64,000 nucleotides of DNA. Source: Desulfurococcaceae archaeon (GTDB taxonomy: Archaea > Thermoproteota > Thermoprotei_A > Sulfolobales > Desulfurococcaceae). This document shows, one piece after another, positions 7,522-16,449 of this stretch. The notes beneath the pieces were generated by a model, which saw nothing but the letters and a program-made list of their open reading frames with translations, was not told the origin of the DNA and did no database searches. The DNA lies in assembly GCA_028275705.1 (NCBI GenBank), contig JAPWUD010000003.1, positions 1-64,000 of the forward strand, written 5' to 3'. Both the position numbers and the translations under genes were made by a program. Within the stretch, counting starts at the first letter, position 1, and the number at the start of each line of letters is the position of its first letter.

Positions 7522-9342
7522 CTACGTTGTTAAAGCTTTAGCGAGTCCTGGCGGTGTGTCTACGGGGAGTCCACGTGCTACTCCCGTGTGGTATGCTATT
7601 AATTGAAGTGCTAATGCGACGGAGACTGGGTAGAGGTATTTAGAGGATTGCGGTATTTCCATAGTAAGATACTTAGTCTTAAGCCTCGACTCTATCGATA
7701 TAATGTTCGCTCTCCTTGACTCTAGTTCACCCATTACTTTCAAGTAGAGTGGATGCGCTTGCTCTTCATAAGGCTCTATGAGGATAACGGGGAATCTTGG
7801 AGTTATTATAGATACTGGTCCATGACGAAGCTCACCGAGTTGATACCCCTCGGCGTGGAGTAGTGAGGCCTCCTTGATCTTTAAAGCCCCCTCAATCGCG
7901 ACGGGGTACGCTATACCACTACTAGTAATGTATACCCCTATAGCATCCTTTAGTTCACGCGCCACTTTAACCGCCTTCTCCTCAATTAATGGAATATACT
8001 CCTTCAACTTCTTACTGTGGCTCCGTACCTCGTCGACTAAAGCCTTGTGATCATCCATTTTACGCAGTCCCGAGAAAACACCAGTGTAGGATGCAAGTAA
8101 GAGTAGTGCTATGAGAGTTGAGGTAAAAGTCTTTGTAGCTGGAACAGCGAGCTCCGGCCCCGCGCCAATAGGTAGGTATACATTTGACTCGAGTGCAAGC
8201 CTTGAACCAACGTTGTTCGTAATACCAATAATCACGGCCCCTCTCTGCTTAGCCTGCTTAACGCTGGTGATTACATCACTTGTTTCACCACTTTGACTTA
8301 TGGCGACAACCACTGTCCCCGTCTCAACGTTTTCCAGGGCTGAAAATGGAAACTCTGCTGCTGAGACAGGTGTAACTCCTAAACCAGCGAGTTCAGCGAA
8401 GTAGTATACAGATGCTTGTGCAGCGTGGTAGCTTGTCCCAGTTCCAATAACGTAGACTCTACTAGCTCTACGCAGTATCATCGCGGATAGTCTCAGGTAT
8501 TTCTCCATAATGGAGATCGTTGTGGATTGAATAGCTTCAGGTACCTCGTAGATCTCCTTGATCATGTAGTGGGGGAAGCCACCTTTATCAACAAATTCTA
8601 CAACATACTTAACTCTCTTAGATTGCAGCCTCTCCTCTCCCACTCTTTCACCTGTTTTTACATCGTAGACTTCTAGTCCATCCCGTGATAGAATCGCTAT
8701 TGTCTCATCTTCAAGGATGTAGGCGTATTCAGCGAAACCATATAGTGATGGTAGATCACTTGACACGTAAACACAGGATTTATCACTACTATACCCCACT
8801 ACAAGGGGTTGTCCGTGTTGTACGAGGTAAAGCTTTGCTTCCGGCGCTGAGAGGAATACGAGTGCATAGTTTCCCTTTAACTCTGCAGTAGCCTTAATCA
8901 ACGCTGATGCAGGGCTATGCCCAGCTGAGAGGTAGTCTTCGATGAGGTGTACAGCAACCTCGGTATCCGTTCTCGACTTAAATAAGTGGCCTTTCCTCTC
9001 AAGTATGGCTTTGTATTCTTCATAGTTCTCGATAATACCATCCCCGACTACAGCTAGTTTTCCACTGCAGTCAAGTAGTGGATGTGTATTCTCATATACA
9101 GGCCAGCCTCTACTAGCATAGCGTGTGTGTCCAATGGCTATATTGGAGTCTATCTCCACGAAGTCTACTTGCTTAGAGATGTTTAGTAAGTGGCCGGGTG
9201 ACTTACGTACTTCTATTTTATCTCCTCGTAGGATCGCTACTCCAGCTCCATCATAGCCTCTATATATAAGTCGCCTAAGACCCTCAAAGATCGCCCCTCT
9301 TGGAATAATCTCTCTGCAGACAGCGCTGAATATTCCACCCAA
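7522..9342 (-). CDS. glmS: GlmS-type glucosamine-6-phosphate synthase, altered glutaminase site
   Basis: A 606-residue protein with the GlmS layout: an N-terminal class II amidotransferase domain (1-230) and two SIS isomerase domains (SQSGETSDV near 350, TSSGIAYPVAIEGALKIKE near 480). GlmS makes glucosamine 6-phosphate from fructose 6-phosphate and glutamine for glycans. The isomerase half looks intact. In the glutaminase half the expected N-terminal Cys2 is Gly (start MGGIFSAV, TTG codon behind GGGGG), and the oxyanion Asn of HNG is Asp101 (VVGDGIIENY). Arg74 (HTRYAS) and the TDTEV motif remain. It may use free ammonia. The nearest cysteine is Cys9. Confidence 0.9.
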   Translation of the reverse strand: MGGIFSAVCREIIPRGAIFEGLRRLIYRGYDGAGVAILRGDKIEVRKSPGHLLNISKQVDFVEIDSNIAIGHTRYASRGWPVYENTHPLLDCSGKLAVVGDGIIENYEEYKAILERKGHLFKSRTDTEVAVHLIEDYLSAGHSPASALIKATAELKGNYALVFLSAPEAKLYLVQHGQPLVVGYSSDKSCVYVSSDLPSLYGFAEYAYILEDETIAILSRDGLEVYDVKTGERVGEERLQSKRVKYVVEFVDKGGFPHYMIKEIYEVPEAIQSTTISIMEKYLRLSAMILRRASRVYVIGTGTSYHAAQASVYYFAELAGLGVTPVSAAEFPFSALENVETGTVVVAISQSGETSDVITSVKQAKQRGAVIIGITNNVGSRLALESNVYLPIGAGPELAVPATKTFTSTLIALLLLASYTGVFSGLRKMDDHKALVDEVRSHSKKLKEYIPLIEEKAVKVARELKDAIGVYITSSGIAYPVAIEGALKIKEASLLHAEGYQLGELRHGPVSIITPRFPVILIEPYEEQAHPLYLKVMGELESRRANIISIESRLKTKYLTMEIPQSSKYLYPVSVALALQLIAYHTGVARGLPVDTPPGLAKALTT

Positions 9343-9413
9343 TTAAAACCCCCTACTCTATATATTTGAAGGCAAGTATTTTATTACTAGGTTAATGCAG
9401 AGCGTTGTTTGCA

Positions 9414-10004
9414 ATGTGTAGATATACTGTTATATTAATTGAGAGGCAAAGTGGAGACCGGGAGAAGAGGGGTTTTTGGAGTCTATTAGAGGAGAATTTA
9501 AGAGAATTCACTAGTGAAGAGGGAGTATTCTTCGTGTTGAAGCCTAACATAGTTATCGTGTTGTCGAATGGCATTAGTAGAGATAAGCACTTAGAGATAC
9601 ATAAAGTTCTTTCAAATAGTTCACTCCAAGTGCGGGTTGCATCTGTTCTACACGAGTCTCCTGTACTAGCATTAATTAAGGCATCTAAAATACTTGAAAG
9701 AAGTATTTTCTACTACGAGGAGGGTGAAGAAAAAGAATACATTATTGGATACTTCTCGTTCAAACCTAGAAGAGGGGGTAGTATAATAGATGAATTTATT
9801 CATAGACGCCTTATTCTATATAAAGTATTAAGGTTTCTAGAGTACACGGGTTCTCTGCCAATAGAGATTAGCATAAATAACGTTCTAGCCGTGTTAAGCA
9901 AGAAGAGTGAGGAATTAGTTGATGAACTAAAAGAAGACGTAGTATTGAAAACTGCCCGCGGTCTTCAGGCTAAGAGTTTGGTTAGTGAAGTAACTAGGGA
10001 GTGA
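9414..10004 (+). CDS. Divergent GTP cyclohydrolase III-like protein
   Basis: A 196-residue protein I can tie only remotely to a family. The segment VFFVLKPNIVIVLSNGISRDKHLEIHKVL, spread over residues 40-70, followed by ESPVLALIKASKIL, lines up with archaeal GTP cyclohydrolase III (VFF..DN.I.V.NGI..E.H..I and ETP.EA...A). Those enzymes open the GTP ring for flavin or folate-like cofactors. The acidic metal-binding motifs of that family (a central DING stretch and a GGDN near the C-terminus) are not seen, so the protein may be non-catalytic or changed in substrate. Start at ATG 9414 is a choice; TTG at 9405 is possible. It precedes the ZPR1-like gene by 15 bases. Confidence 0.5.
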   Translation: MCRYTVILIERQSGDREKRGFWSLLEENLREFTSEEGVFFVLKPNIVIVLSNGISRDKHLEIHKVLSNSSLQVRVASVLHESPVLALIKASKILERSIFYYEEGEEKEYIIGYFSFKPRRGGSIIDEFIHRRLILYKVLRFLEYTGSLPIEISINNVLAVLSKKSEELVDELKEDVVLKTARGLQAKSLVSEVTRE

Positions 10005-10019
10005 TCAAGGGGTTTGTGG

Positions 10020-10562
10020 ATGGAGAACTCGAATAGAGAGAAACTAGTTGAGTTATGGGAAGTAGTTTCCAAATGCCCCATGTGTGGTGGAAGGTTATTG
10101 ACAAGAGACTATAGGTATAATGCACCGTTAGTTGGTGATTTAATAATATCTGTATCTAAGTGCGAGGACTGCGGTTATAGACACACAGATGTATTTACTA
10201 TGGGGAGCGGAGAACCGAGAAAAGTAGTGTATAGAGTTGAAGTACAAGGTGATGATAGAGCATTAATTGTGAAAAGCTCTACTTGTAGAATAGAAATACC
10301 AGAACTCGGAGTTACAATAGAGCCGGGCTCTTATTCACAGGGATACATAACAACAATTGAGGGCATAATCCTAGATGTTAAGTCAATAGCGCAGAGTATA
10401 TGTCGAGATGAAGAAGCTCCTAGAGATAAATGTATAGAGGTATTAAGTCTACTTGAGAAAGCACATAATAATGAAATCCCCTACACAATAGTACTCTACG
10501 ACTACCTTGGAGTGTGTAATATCATTAGCGATAAGAAGAAACCAATTTATGAAAAACTATAG
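10020..10562 (+). CDS. ZPR1-type zinc-finger protein
   Basis: A 180-residue protein with the ZPR1 four-cysteine finger (CPMCGGRLL...CEDCGYRHTDV, residues 17-55) followed by the beta-rich ZPR1 domain: STCRIEIPELG, then IEPGSYSQGYITTIEG. Eukaryotic ZPR1 binds and helps fold elongation factor 1A; the archaeal single-module proteins are poorly characterised. I start at ATG 10020 behind AAGGGG rather than TTG 10014. It is probably co-transcribed with the preceding gene. Confidence 0.85.
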   Translation: MENSNREKLVELWEVVSKCPMCGGRLLTRDYRYNAPLVGDLIISVSKCEDCGYRHTDVFTMGSGEPRKVVYRVEVQGDDRALIVKSSTCRIEIPELGVTIEPGSYSQGYITTIEGIILDVKSIAQSICRDEEAPRDKCIEVLSLLEKAHNNEIPYTIVLYDYLGVCNIISDKKKPIYEKL

Positions 10563-10870
10563 TACATGGCAACCTCGGTCCTCGATGCTAACTCAATTAT
10601 ACAAAACTAATAGAATCACCCCTTTGTGCAATAATTAAATTTTTAAATAACATTGATAAATTTCACATAAGCAATGAATACTTTACACATACGTTATTAG
10701 ATTATCCACACACGCGATCCAGTATTACACATAATCTCTAGTATTTCTATATATATTTAAGTTTCCAATGATTTTTTATATAAAACTGTGTACGTTTAAA
10801 ACATTCTAACAAAAAGTTAAATTTAAAAGCGTGCAATGTAAATTGTTATATTGAAAAAGGGGTGTATAAA
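10563..10870. other. AT-rich intergenic region with tandem TATA elements
   Basis: No open frame or tRNA is visible. Two plus-strand TATA-like elements occur, TTTATATAAAA near 10776-10785 and ATTTAAAAG at 10821-10829. The second places transcription start near 10850, just before the GGGGTG ribosome binding site of the small gene at 10871. The remainder is AT-rich, with no box C/D signature I could find. Confidence 0.5.
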
Positions 10871-11038
10871 ATGGCTGAGAAGCTAAAATTCTTCGACCTA
10901 AAGGCAAAGAAGTACTTTGAGACAGACAAGTACGATGTTGTAATTAAAGAGACTAAGAGAGGCAAGATAAAGATCGCCTTTGCGGTAAGCCCATACACAG
11001 GAAAGAAGTTTGCTAGAATTCTAGGACCCGCGAAGTAG
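10871..11038 (+). CDS. Small lysine-rich protein, Cren7-like C-terminal half
   Basis: A 55-residue protein below the ORF-track cutoff. ATG 10871 follows GGGGTG by seven bases and a good TATA box. It has 13 Lys and 2 Arg against 6 acidic residues. The C-terminal KIKIAFAVSPYTGKKFARIL follows the spacing of the crenarchaeal chromatin protein Cren7 (KIGLFKDPETGKYFRHKL): K-I, then P-x-T-G-K-x-F, then L. The N-terminal half matches less well. A small SH3-like nucleic-acid-binding protein is therefore plausible, but family membership is an inference. Strong expression signals fit an abundant protein. Confidence 0.7.
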   Translation: MAEKLKFFDLKAKKYFETDKYDVVIKETKRGKIKIAFAVSPYTGKKFARILGPAK

Positions 11039-11078
11039 ACACATAGTAATAAATTTCTTTTTTCCTTCCCTCCTCTTC

Positions 11079-12353
11079 TCATGTCCCAGTACATACGTGA
11101 CTTGGTACTTGCTCTGCAAACCTCCCCTTCAACAACACTATTTTCTCAAGCGACTCAATGAAGTAGTCCACCTCCTCCAGTGTATTATATAGGTAAAAGC
11201 TAGCTCTAACAGTACCAGTAATCCCAAGCCTATAGTGCAATGGGTGTGCACAGTGCATTCCAGTCCTCACAGCTATTCCAAATAAATCTAGTGCGGCTCC
11301 AACTGTGTGGTGATTCAACCCCTTTACGTTGAAGGATACAACGCCGGTTTTATCCGCGGGGTTTAATGGGCCATAAAACTTTACTTCACCAGCAAATTCT
11401 TCAAATCTCTTCAATGTATACCTTACTAACTCCTCCTCGTGTCTATGGATATTATCCATGCCTATTCTCGCTAAGTACCTGGCAGCCTCAGCCAAGCCAA
11501 TGCCTTCAACTATATTTGGTGTACCGGCTTCGAATCTCCATGGGAGGTCGTGCCATACCACAGCATCTAATGTAACATCTTTAATAGTGTCTCCACCTAC
11601 TTTAAACGGCTTCATCTCTTCGAGTATGTCCTCCCTACCCCACAGTACACCACTACCCGTGGGGCCAAGCATTTTATGCCCACTGAACGCAAGGAAGTCT
11701 ACTTCGAGTTCTCTAACATTGGTTGGTATGTGTGGTACACTTTGTGCTCCATCAGCTACTACTATTGCCCCTACTTCATGGGCTTTTCTAGCAATTCTCT
11801 TGGCGTCATTTATTGTACCTAGTACGTTGCTTGCTAATGGAAAAGCCACGATTTTTGTTTTCTCCGTTATGAGTTGATCTAGTAGATCGTACCTCAAGTA
11901 CCCATCATCAGTTATGTCTAAGTACTTAACTCTAGCATTCTTTAATTGAGCTACTAGTCTCCAAGGCAGCATATTGCTGTGGTGATCCATTACTGTTACA
12001 ACGATTTCATCTCCTTCTCTTATATTCCACAAAGCCCATCCATAGGCAATAGTATTTAATGCCTCTGTGGTATTGTTCACAAAGATCACTTCTCTCCACG
12101 AGTAGGCGTTGATGAATTTAGCTAAGACCTCGTGGGCTTCCTCGTATAACTTACTTGCTTCCTGGCTAAGTGTGTGTAGTCCGCGATGTACATTTGCATA
12201 GTGATTCTTCATAAACTCCTCCATGGTTTTAATGACTTGTATAGGCTTCTGCGTGGAGGCCGCATTATCAAAATAAACAATCTTCCTACCTCCAACAACT
12301 CTCTCTAATAATGGAAAATCCCTCCTGATCTCGTCAACGTTCAACAATAGCAT
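11079..12353 (-). CDS. sufS: Cysteine desulfurase, SufS type
   Basis: A 424-residue PLP enzyme of the group II (SufS/CsdA) desulfurases. The PLP lysine is in SGHKMLGPTG (near residue 230), upstream ADGAQSVPH provides the Asp/His pair around the cofactor, and the active cysteine is in RTGMHCAHPLHYRLG (near 370). It takes sulfur from cysteine for Fe-S clusters and thiolated tRNA. The short C-terminal extension ends in HVCTGT. No other suf gene is adjacent. TtuA, a thiolation enzyme that needs sulfur, is encoded 1.2 kb away on the other strand. Confidence 0.93.
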   Translation of the reverse strand: MLLLNVDEIRRDFPLLERVVGGRKIVYFDNAASTQKPIQVIKTMEEFMKNHYANVHRGLHTLSQEASKLYEEAHEVLAKFINAYSWREVIFVNNTTEALNTIAYGWALWNIREGDEIVVTVMDHHSNMLPWRLVAQLKNARVKYLDITDDGYLRYDLLDQLITEKTKIVAFPLASNVLGTINDAKRIARKAHEVGAIVVADGAQSVPHIPTNVRELEVDFLAFSGHKMLGPTGSGVLWGREDILEEMKPFKVGGDTIKDVTLDAVVWHDLPWRFEAGTPNIVEGIGLAEAARYLARIGMDNIHRHEEELVRYTLKRFEEFAGEVKFYGPLNPADKTGVVSFNVKGLNHHTVGAALDLFGIAVRTGMHCAHPLHYRLGITGTVRASFYLYNTLEEVDYFIESLEKIVLLKGRFAEQVPSHVCTGT

Positions 12354-12403
12354 CCCCTAGAATGTGATTAAATGAATTAAGGGTTGATATATCTACAGGA
12401 TAA

Positions 12404-13081
12404 TTAAATCCTGCCAACTTCAATGTATTCCACGTAGTTGTCCCGCAGCTTTATTACTGCGAAATACCCCTTCATAAGGGGCCCTGGGTGGACAATAACA
12501 GTGCCACCTACTCTAATCCACCCACTATTCTCATGTATGTGTCCAGTAATCCAGAGTAAGGGGTTGATCCTCTCGAGGTATTCACGGAAAATCCTAGACC
12601 CTGCATTGACTCCACCTACGTCATCAAAGAATCCATGTATTGGCTGGTGTGTTACGAGAATTAATTTTTCCTCTAGGCGATTAGTGGATAGATAAATGTT
12701 TTCAATCATGTCCTTAAACTCCTCCTCTGTAAACTCTATCATTGTATTGAACGGTGTAATCCCGCTTCCACCTATACCAGTAAAGACGTATTTGTCTATT
12801 TTAATGAGGGAGGAGTGTATGTTTATAATTTCTCCCCCCACCCCCTTAACACTAATTAACTCAGGGGGATCACAGTTTCCAGGTACAAAAACCACTTTTG
12901 CTTCAAATACCTCCCTTATTCTCCTAGCAATTCTCAAAGCCACATCAACGCTTTTAAAGTAAGTCAAATCACCTGCAACAACTACAACGTCTGGTTTAAA
13001 CTCCTTCTCGCCTAGTTTTGATTTAAGTATTGGGAGTTTACTAGATCTCTCGTGGATATCGCTTATTGCCAGTATATTCAT
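12404..13081 (-). CDS. Calcineurin-like metallophosphoesterase
   Basis: A 225-residue protein with the full set of metallophosphoesterase motifs: ISDIHERS (D-x-H), VVVAGDLTYF (GD), PGNCDPPE (GNCD), VTHQPIHG and TGHIHENSG (GHxH). Such enzymes hydrolyse phosphomono- or diesters with two metals. Substrate is unknown. It is divergent from ttuA, with about 85 bases between start codons including a TATA-like TTATAAAT. Confidence 0.85.
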   Translation of the reverse strand: MNILAISDIHERSSKLPILKSKLGEKEFKPDVVVVAGDLTYFKSVDVALRIARRIREVFEAKVVFVPGNCDPPELISVKGVGGEIINIHSSLIKIDKYVFTGIGGSGITPFNTMIEFTEEEFKDMIENIYLSTNRLEEKLILVTHQPIHGFFDDVGGVNAGSRIFREYLERINPLLWITGHIHENSGWIRVGGTVIVHPGPLMKGYFAVIKLRDNYVEYIEVGRI

Positions 13082-13165
13082 GCTTCTTCACTCCTATTCG
13101 TTTTTATTATAAATAGGGAGTGGTAATAACCTAACTTGTTGAGGAATCATTGTAGATTCCCTTGA

Positions 13166-14200
13166 ATGGTGGATGTAGTGGTTGAGTGTAGTTTTTGCAG
13201 TGCACAAGCAGTGTATGTTAATAGAGTGAGTGGTTTAGCATACTGTAGAAGGCACTTTATCGAGTACTTTGAGAGAAAGGCGAGAAAGGCCATTAGAAAA
13301 TACCACATGTTATCCCCTGGAGATAAAGTAGTAGTGGGGGTTAGTGGAGGCAAAGACTCCATGGCGCTCCTACACTTACTCTTGAAAATCAAGAAGAAGA
13401 TACCTAGATTAGAAGTAGTGGCTGTACTAGTGGATGAGGGGATTAAGGGGTATAGGGAGAAGACTATTCCAAATCTAGTTAAATACGCTGAGAAACAGGG
13501 TGTAAAATATCTAATTGCTAGTTTTAGAGACTATGTTGGGGCAACACTAGATGAAATAGTTGAGAGGAGCTCTGAGTATAAATTACCATACATGCCGTGT
13601 AGCTATTGTGGCGTATTTAGGAGATATGTCTTAAACACTGTGGCGAGGGAGTTAGGTGCAACAATTATTGCAACTGCACACAACATGGACGATGTTGTTC
13701 AAACATACATTATGAACCTCGTGAACAATAGCTGGGATAGAATAATAAGCTTAGCACCTGTTAGGGAGTCTAGTGAGGAGTATATAGTTAAGAGGATTAA
13801 GCCATTCTATGAAATCCCCGAGAAGGAGACAGCGCTATATTCATTACTAAATAACTTAATACAACCAGAATTCATTCAATGCCCATATGTAAAATACAAC
13901 GTAAGATTCACTATTAGAAAACTACTCAATGAACTAGAAGAAAACCACCCTGGCTCTAAGTACGGTTTATTGAGAAGCCTACTGGAATTAATTGAGATGG
14001 AGAGAAAGCATAAGATAATTGAGAAGAAGTATACGAGGTGCATTATTTGTGGAAACCCAGCATCACAAGCAATCTGTAGAGCATGCTTATTTAGAGCACA
14101 ACTCAACTTACTCCGCGAAAGTGAAAAAGCATTATTGAGGGAGAGCATTGAAAAGCACCCTGAACTACACCGTTTACTATCCAAGATGAACACTCAGTAG
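13166..14200 (+). CDS. tRNA 2-thiolation enzyme TtuA/NcsA type
   Basis: A 344-residue PP-loop ATPase of the TtuA/Ncs6 family. An N-terminal zinc finger (CSFCSAQ...CRRHF), the PP-loop SGGKDSMA, the catalytic CSYCGVFRR with the cysteine pair used for an Fe-S cluster, HNMDD, and a C-terminal zinc finger (CIICGNPASQAICRACL) are all present in order. The family thiolates a tRNA uridine, at position 54 in thermophiles (TtuA) or 34 (Ncs6); archaeal members cannot be assigned between these by eye. The gene is probably monocistronic. Confidence 0.9.
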   Translation: MVDVVVECSFCSAQAVYVNRVSGLAYCRRHFIEYFERKARKAIRKYHMLSPGDKVVVGVSGGKDSMALLHLLLKIKKKIPRLEVVAVLVDEGIKGYREKTIPNLVKYAEKQGVKYLIASFRDYVGATLDEIVERSSEYKLPYMPCSYCGVFRRYVLNTVARELGATIIATAHNMDDVVQTYIMNLVNNSWDRIISLAPVRESSEEYIVKRIKPFYEIPEKETALYSLLNNLIQPEFIQCPYVKYNVRFTIRKLLNELEENHPGSKYGLLRSLLELIEMERKHKIIEKKYTRCIICGNPASQAICRACLFRAQLNLLRESEKALLRESIEKHPELHRLLSKMNTQ

Positions 14201-14316
14201 TGGTGTATGTGTTTTATTTTACTTTAATTGCCTACTATATTAGTAGTTAAATAATTCAAATTGTTTCAAATTGTTGGTGCAATGAGCATTATGGATTATT
14301 AGCGGTGGTTTGAAAA

Positions 14317-15012
14317 ATGGAGTTGCTAATGGAGCTACTTAGTAAGTGGGGTTTTCTCGGGTTATTTCTATTGGCTTTCGCCTCAAACGCTATTCCATAC
14401 TCTACAATACCATACTTAGTGTTTATTGCTCCACTATTACCTTGCTTCACGGGGTTTGAATTACTATATGCAATATTATCGCTAGCAGTAGGCGCAACTC
14501 TGGGCAAGCTCATAGTGTATTTTATTGGAAGGTCTTTTGGGAGGATAAAGAGGATTAGCAACTATACATGGAGCACTACTAGGTTTTTCACAAAACACCA
14601 AAAACCAGTCTTTATACTAGTCCTACTAGTTGCGGCTCTTCCAATACCAGACGACGTCTTCTATATTCCAATAGGGACATTGGGGTATAGCATAGTGAAG
14701 TATACAATAGCACTCTTCATTGGAAAACTAATTGTCACTATCCTAACGTATATATATGGGGCTTCAATGGCCTTCCTACTAGAGGGTATTGTAGGTATAC
14801 CTGTATACCTAAGTATCCCGATATCAATCATAGTCACAATAATACTATACTGGGTTATTGGGAAAATTGATTGGAATAATGTGGAAAACGTGTTTATCGA
14901 GAAGGGTTCATTAACGGCTTTTATCTACATATTAAACTCACTAATGTATATAGTCTCGGAGCTAGCTTCTAAGTTTATAATGCTCTTTAAGAAAATAATA
15001 GCAAGGAGATGA
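14317..15012 (+). CDS. DedA/VTT-family membrane protein
   Basis: A 231-residue integral membrane protein with about six hydrophobic segments. The arrangement FASNAIPYSTIPYLVFIAPL, then LGKLIVYFIGRSFGR, then VAALPIPDDVFYIPIGTLGY is that of the VTT (SNARE-associated, DedA/YqaA-like) family, whose members transport or flip lipids or support proton-dependent functions. The specific substrate is unknown. GGTGG lies ten bases before the ATG. The stop (AGATGAGGA context) is followed by a convergent transporter gene. Confidence 0.75.
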   Translation: MELLMELLSKWGFLGLFLLAFASNAIPYSTIPYLVFIAPLLPCFTGFELLYAILSLAVGATLGKLIVYFIGRSFGRIKRISNYTWSTTRFFTKHQKPVFILVLLVAALPIPDDVFYIPIGTLGYSIVKYTIALFIGKLIVTILTYIYGASMAFLLEGIVGIPVYLSIPISIIVTIILYWVIGKIDWNNVENVFIEKGSLTAFIYILNSLMYIVSELASKFIMLFKKIIARR

Positions 15013-15076
15013 GGAGGAACCCGGGAGATCGAGTGTAAGCGATGAGTTAAAATAATAGATAGCGGGCACCGATCCA

Positions 15077-16273
15077 CTACTTCAATAGGAGACCCGCCGC
15101 CGTCAACATGATCAAAGTAGATAATACAATATTCTCATATCCTATCATAGAGTACACTACCCCTGATAAAAGAGTTGCAATTAACCCCACAGACTCACCT
15201 ATCATTAAGTAGCGTGTTGATACAGCGCGTCCAAGTACCTCTGTGTAGGTAGTATATAGTAAAGCGTCAATAACGCTATTTAAGTATAGTATTAAACCAA
15301 GAACTAACGCTACTACGATGCTGTTTGTACATAGATATGTATATAGGAAGACAACAGGGGCCAGTGCTCTCAACACTAGTGAAACTGTAATAGAGCTAGT
15401 TGTCCCGCGTAGTAAATAGTAGAATACCACTAATATCCCCCTACTCAAGGCGTAAACCCCGAGAATACTTGCCCCCAGTAAACCAAGGCTTTTATTTAGG
15501 TAAACTGGTAGTTGAACCAGTAGTAGGGAGTTAGAAAACCTAAATAATACAAGCCCGAGGATTACCAACAATGGGCTTCTATGCTTAGGCTTCACTAGTA
15601 TATTCCTCCAGCGGGGTTTCACCAAGAGCCTGTGGTCTCCGCGGATTAACTCATATATAAACAGGTTATTCGTCACGGAATTCTCTATTCTAGATAATCC
15701 AATCTCTATTCTATACATTATCCTCTCTATTCTAAGTGGTGGGTCTCGAGTTATGGAGAGGGCTAAAATGGCTGGGATTGTAATGCAAATGACATATAAG
15801 TACGTGTTTGACAATACATAAGCCAACCCTGTTGATAAAAAACCAAGGAGTAGCGCCTCGAAGGCTCTAGTAGCTATAAGTCTCTTAATTAAGAATTCCT
15901 CCCATTGATAGCTCGCATAGAACTCATGAATAAAGGCGGTTACAGAGGTCATTGAAAAAGCCTCTGCTATGGAGTATGTAAAGTACATTAATAAAAGCGG
16001 AGCTAGTCCAAGTGTGTTTAAATAAGCATTCAACCCAACTCCATAGGTAATCAATGAAAGGGTAATAGCGAAAACCTGGATTTTTATTAATCCATTGTCT
16101 CCAAGCCTTCCACCTATAAATAAAGCTATTAAGAACACTATGTATCCAAGGGTATTGTAAACTCCTAGTTGTATAGAGGATATCCTCCCTATTGTAATCG
16201 CAATAATATCTGTTGATATGTCGAGTGCGTTTGAAATAGCTGTTAAAAGCGATAGTAGCCATAATCCAATCAT
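15077..16273 (-). CDS. Major facilitator superfamily-type transporter
   Basis: A 398-residue protein with about twelve predicted transmembrane segments split into two halves by a loop of roughly 50 hydrophilic residues (ITRDPPLRIERIMYRIE to KPRWRNILVKPKHRS). The overall layout, and loops such as GGRLGD after helix 2, fit MFS permeases. I cannot name the substrate. A TATA-like AGTATAAAG lies upstream on this strand near 16305. Genes on either side are unrelated. Confidence 0.7.
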   Translation of the reverse strand: MIGLWLLSLLTAISNALDISTDIIAITIGRISSIQLGVYNTLGYIVFLIALFIGGRLGDNGLIKIQVFAITLSLITYGVGLNAYLNTLGLAPLLLMYFTYSIAEAFSMTSVTAFIHEFYASYQWEEFLIKRLIATRAFEALLLGFLSTGLAYVLSNTYLYVICITIPAILALSITRDPPLRIERIMYRIEIGLSRIENSVTNNLFIYELIRGDHRLLVKPRWRNILVKPKHRSPLLVILGLVLFRFSNSLLLVQLPVYLNKSLGLLGASILGVYALSRGILVVFYYLLRGTTSSITVSLVLRALAPVVFLYTYLCTNSIVVALVLGLILYLNSVIDALLYTTYTEVLGRAVSTRYLMIGESVGLIATLLSGVVYSMIGYENIVLSTLIMLTAAGLLLK

Positions 16274-16370
16274 TGCTACTTAACTCACCTTGATTTATTG
16301 AAGCTTTATACTTTGAGTTAGAGGCCGCTCTAATTATAAATATTTATCTGTTTAAAACACCTCGTGGTAT

Positions 16371-16449
16371 TAGATGTGGGAGAGCTTAATAGGTAGTGAG
16401 CCCTCAGTGGGTGTAAGATCCCCTGTTTCTAGGTGGGGATGGTAGTTCT
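16371..16449. other. Possible structured RNA or terminator between MFS and CDC48 genes
   Basis: A TATA-like AATTATAAATATTT at 16332-16346 faces a segment with the perfect stem ATCCCC/GGGGAT (16418-16423 with 16435-16440), flanked by further complementary stretches (GAGAGCT with AGTTCTC). It lies just beyond the CDC48 stop codon. It could be a small RNA or simply the 3' end structure of the CDC48 mRNA. Confidence 0.25.

Noticed and set aside
15003-15050. ATGAGGA at the DedA-like stop followed by CGATGAG, possible C/D sRNA
   Set aside because: No D or D' box (CTGA) at the right spacing.
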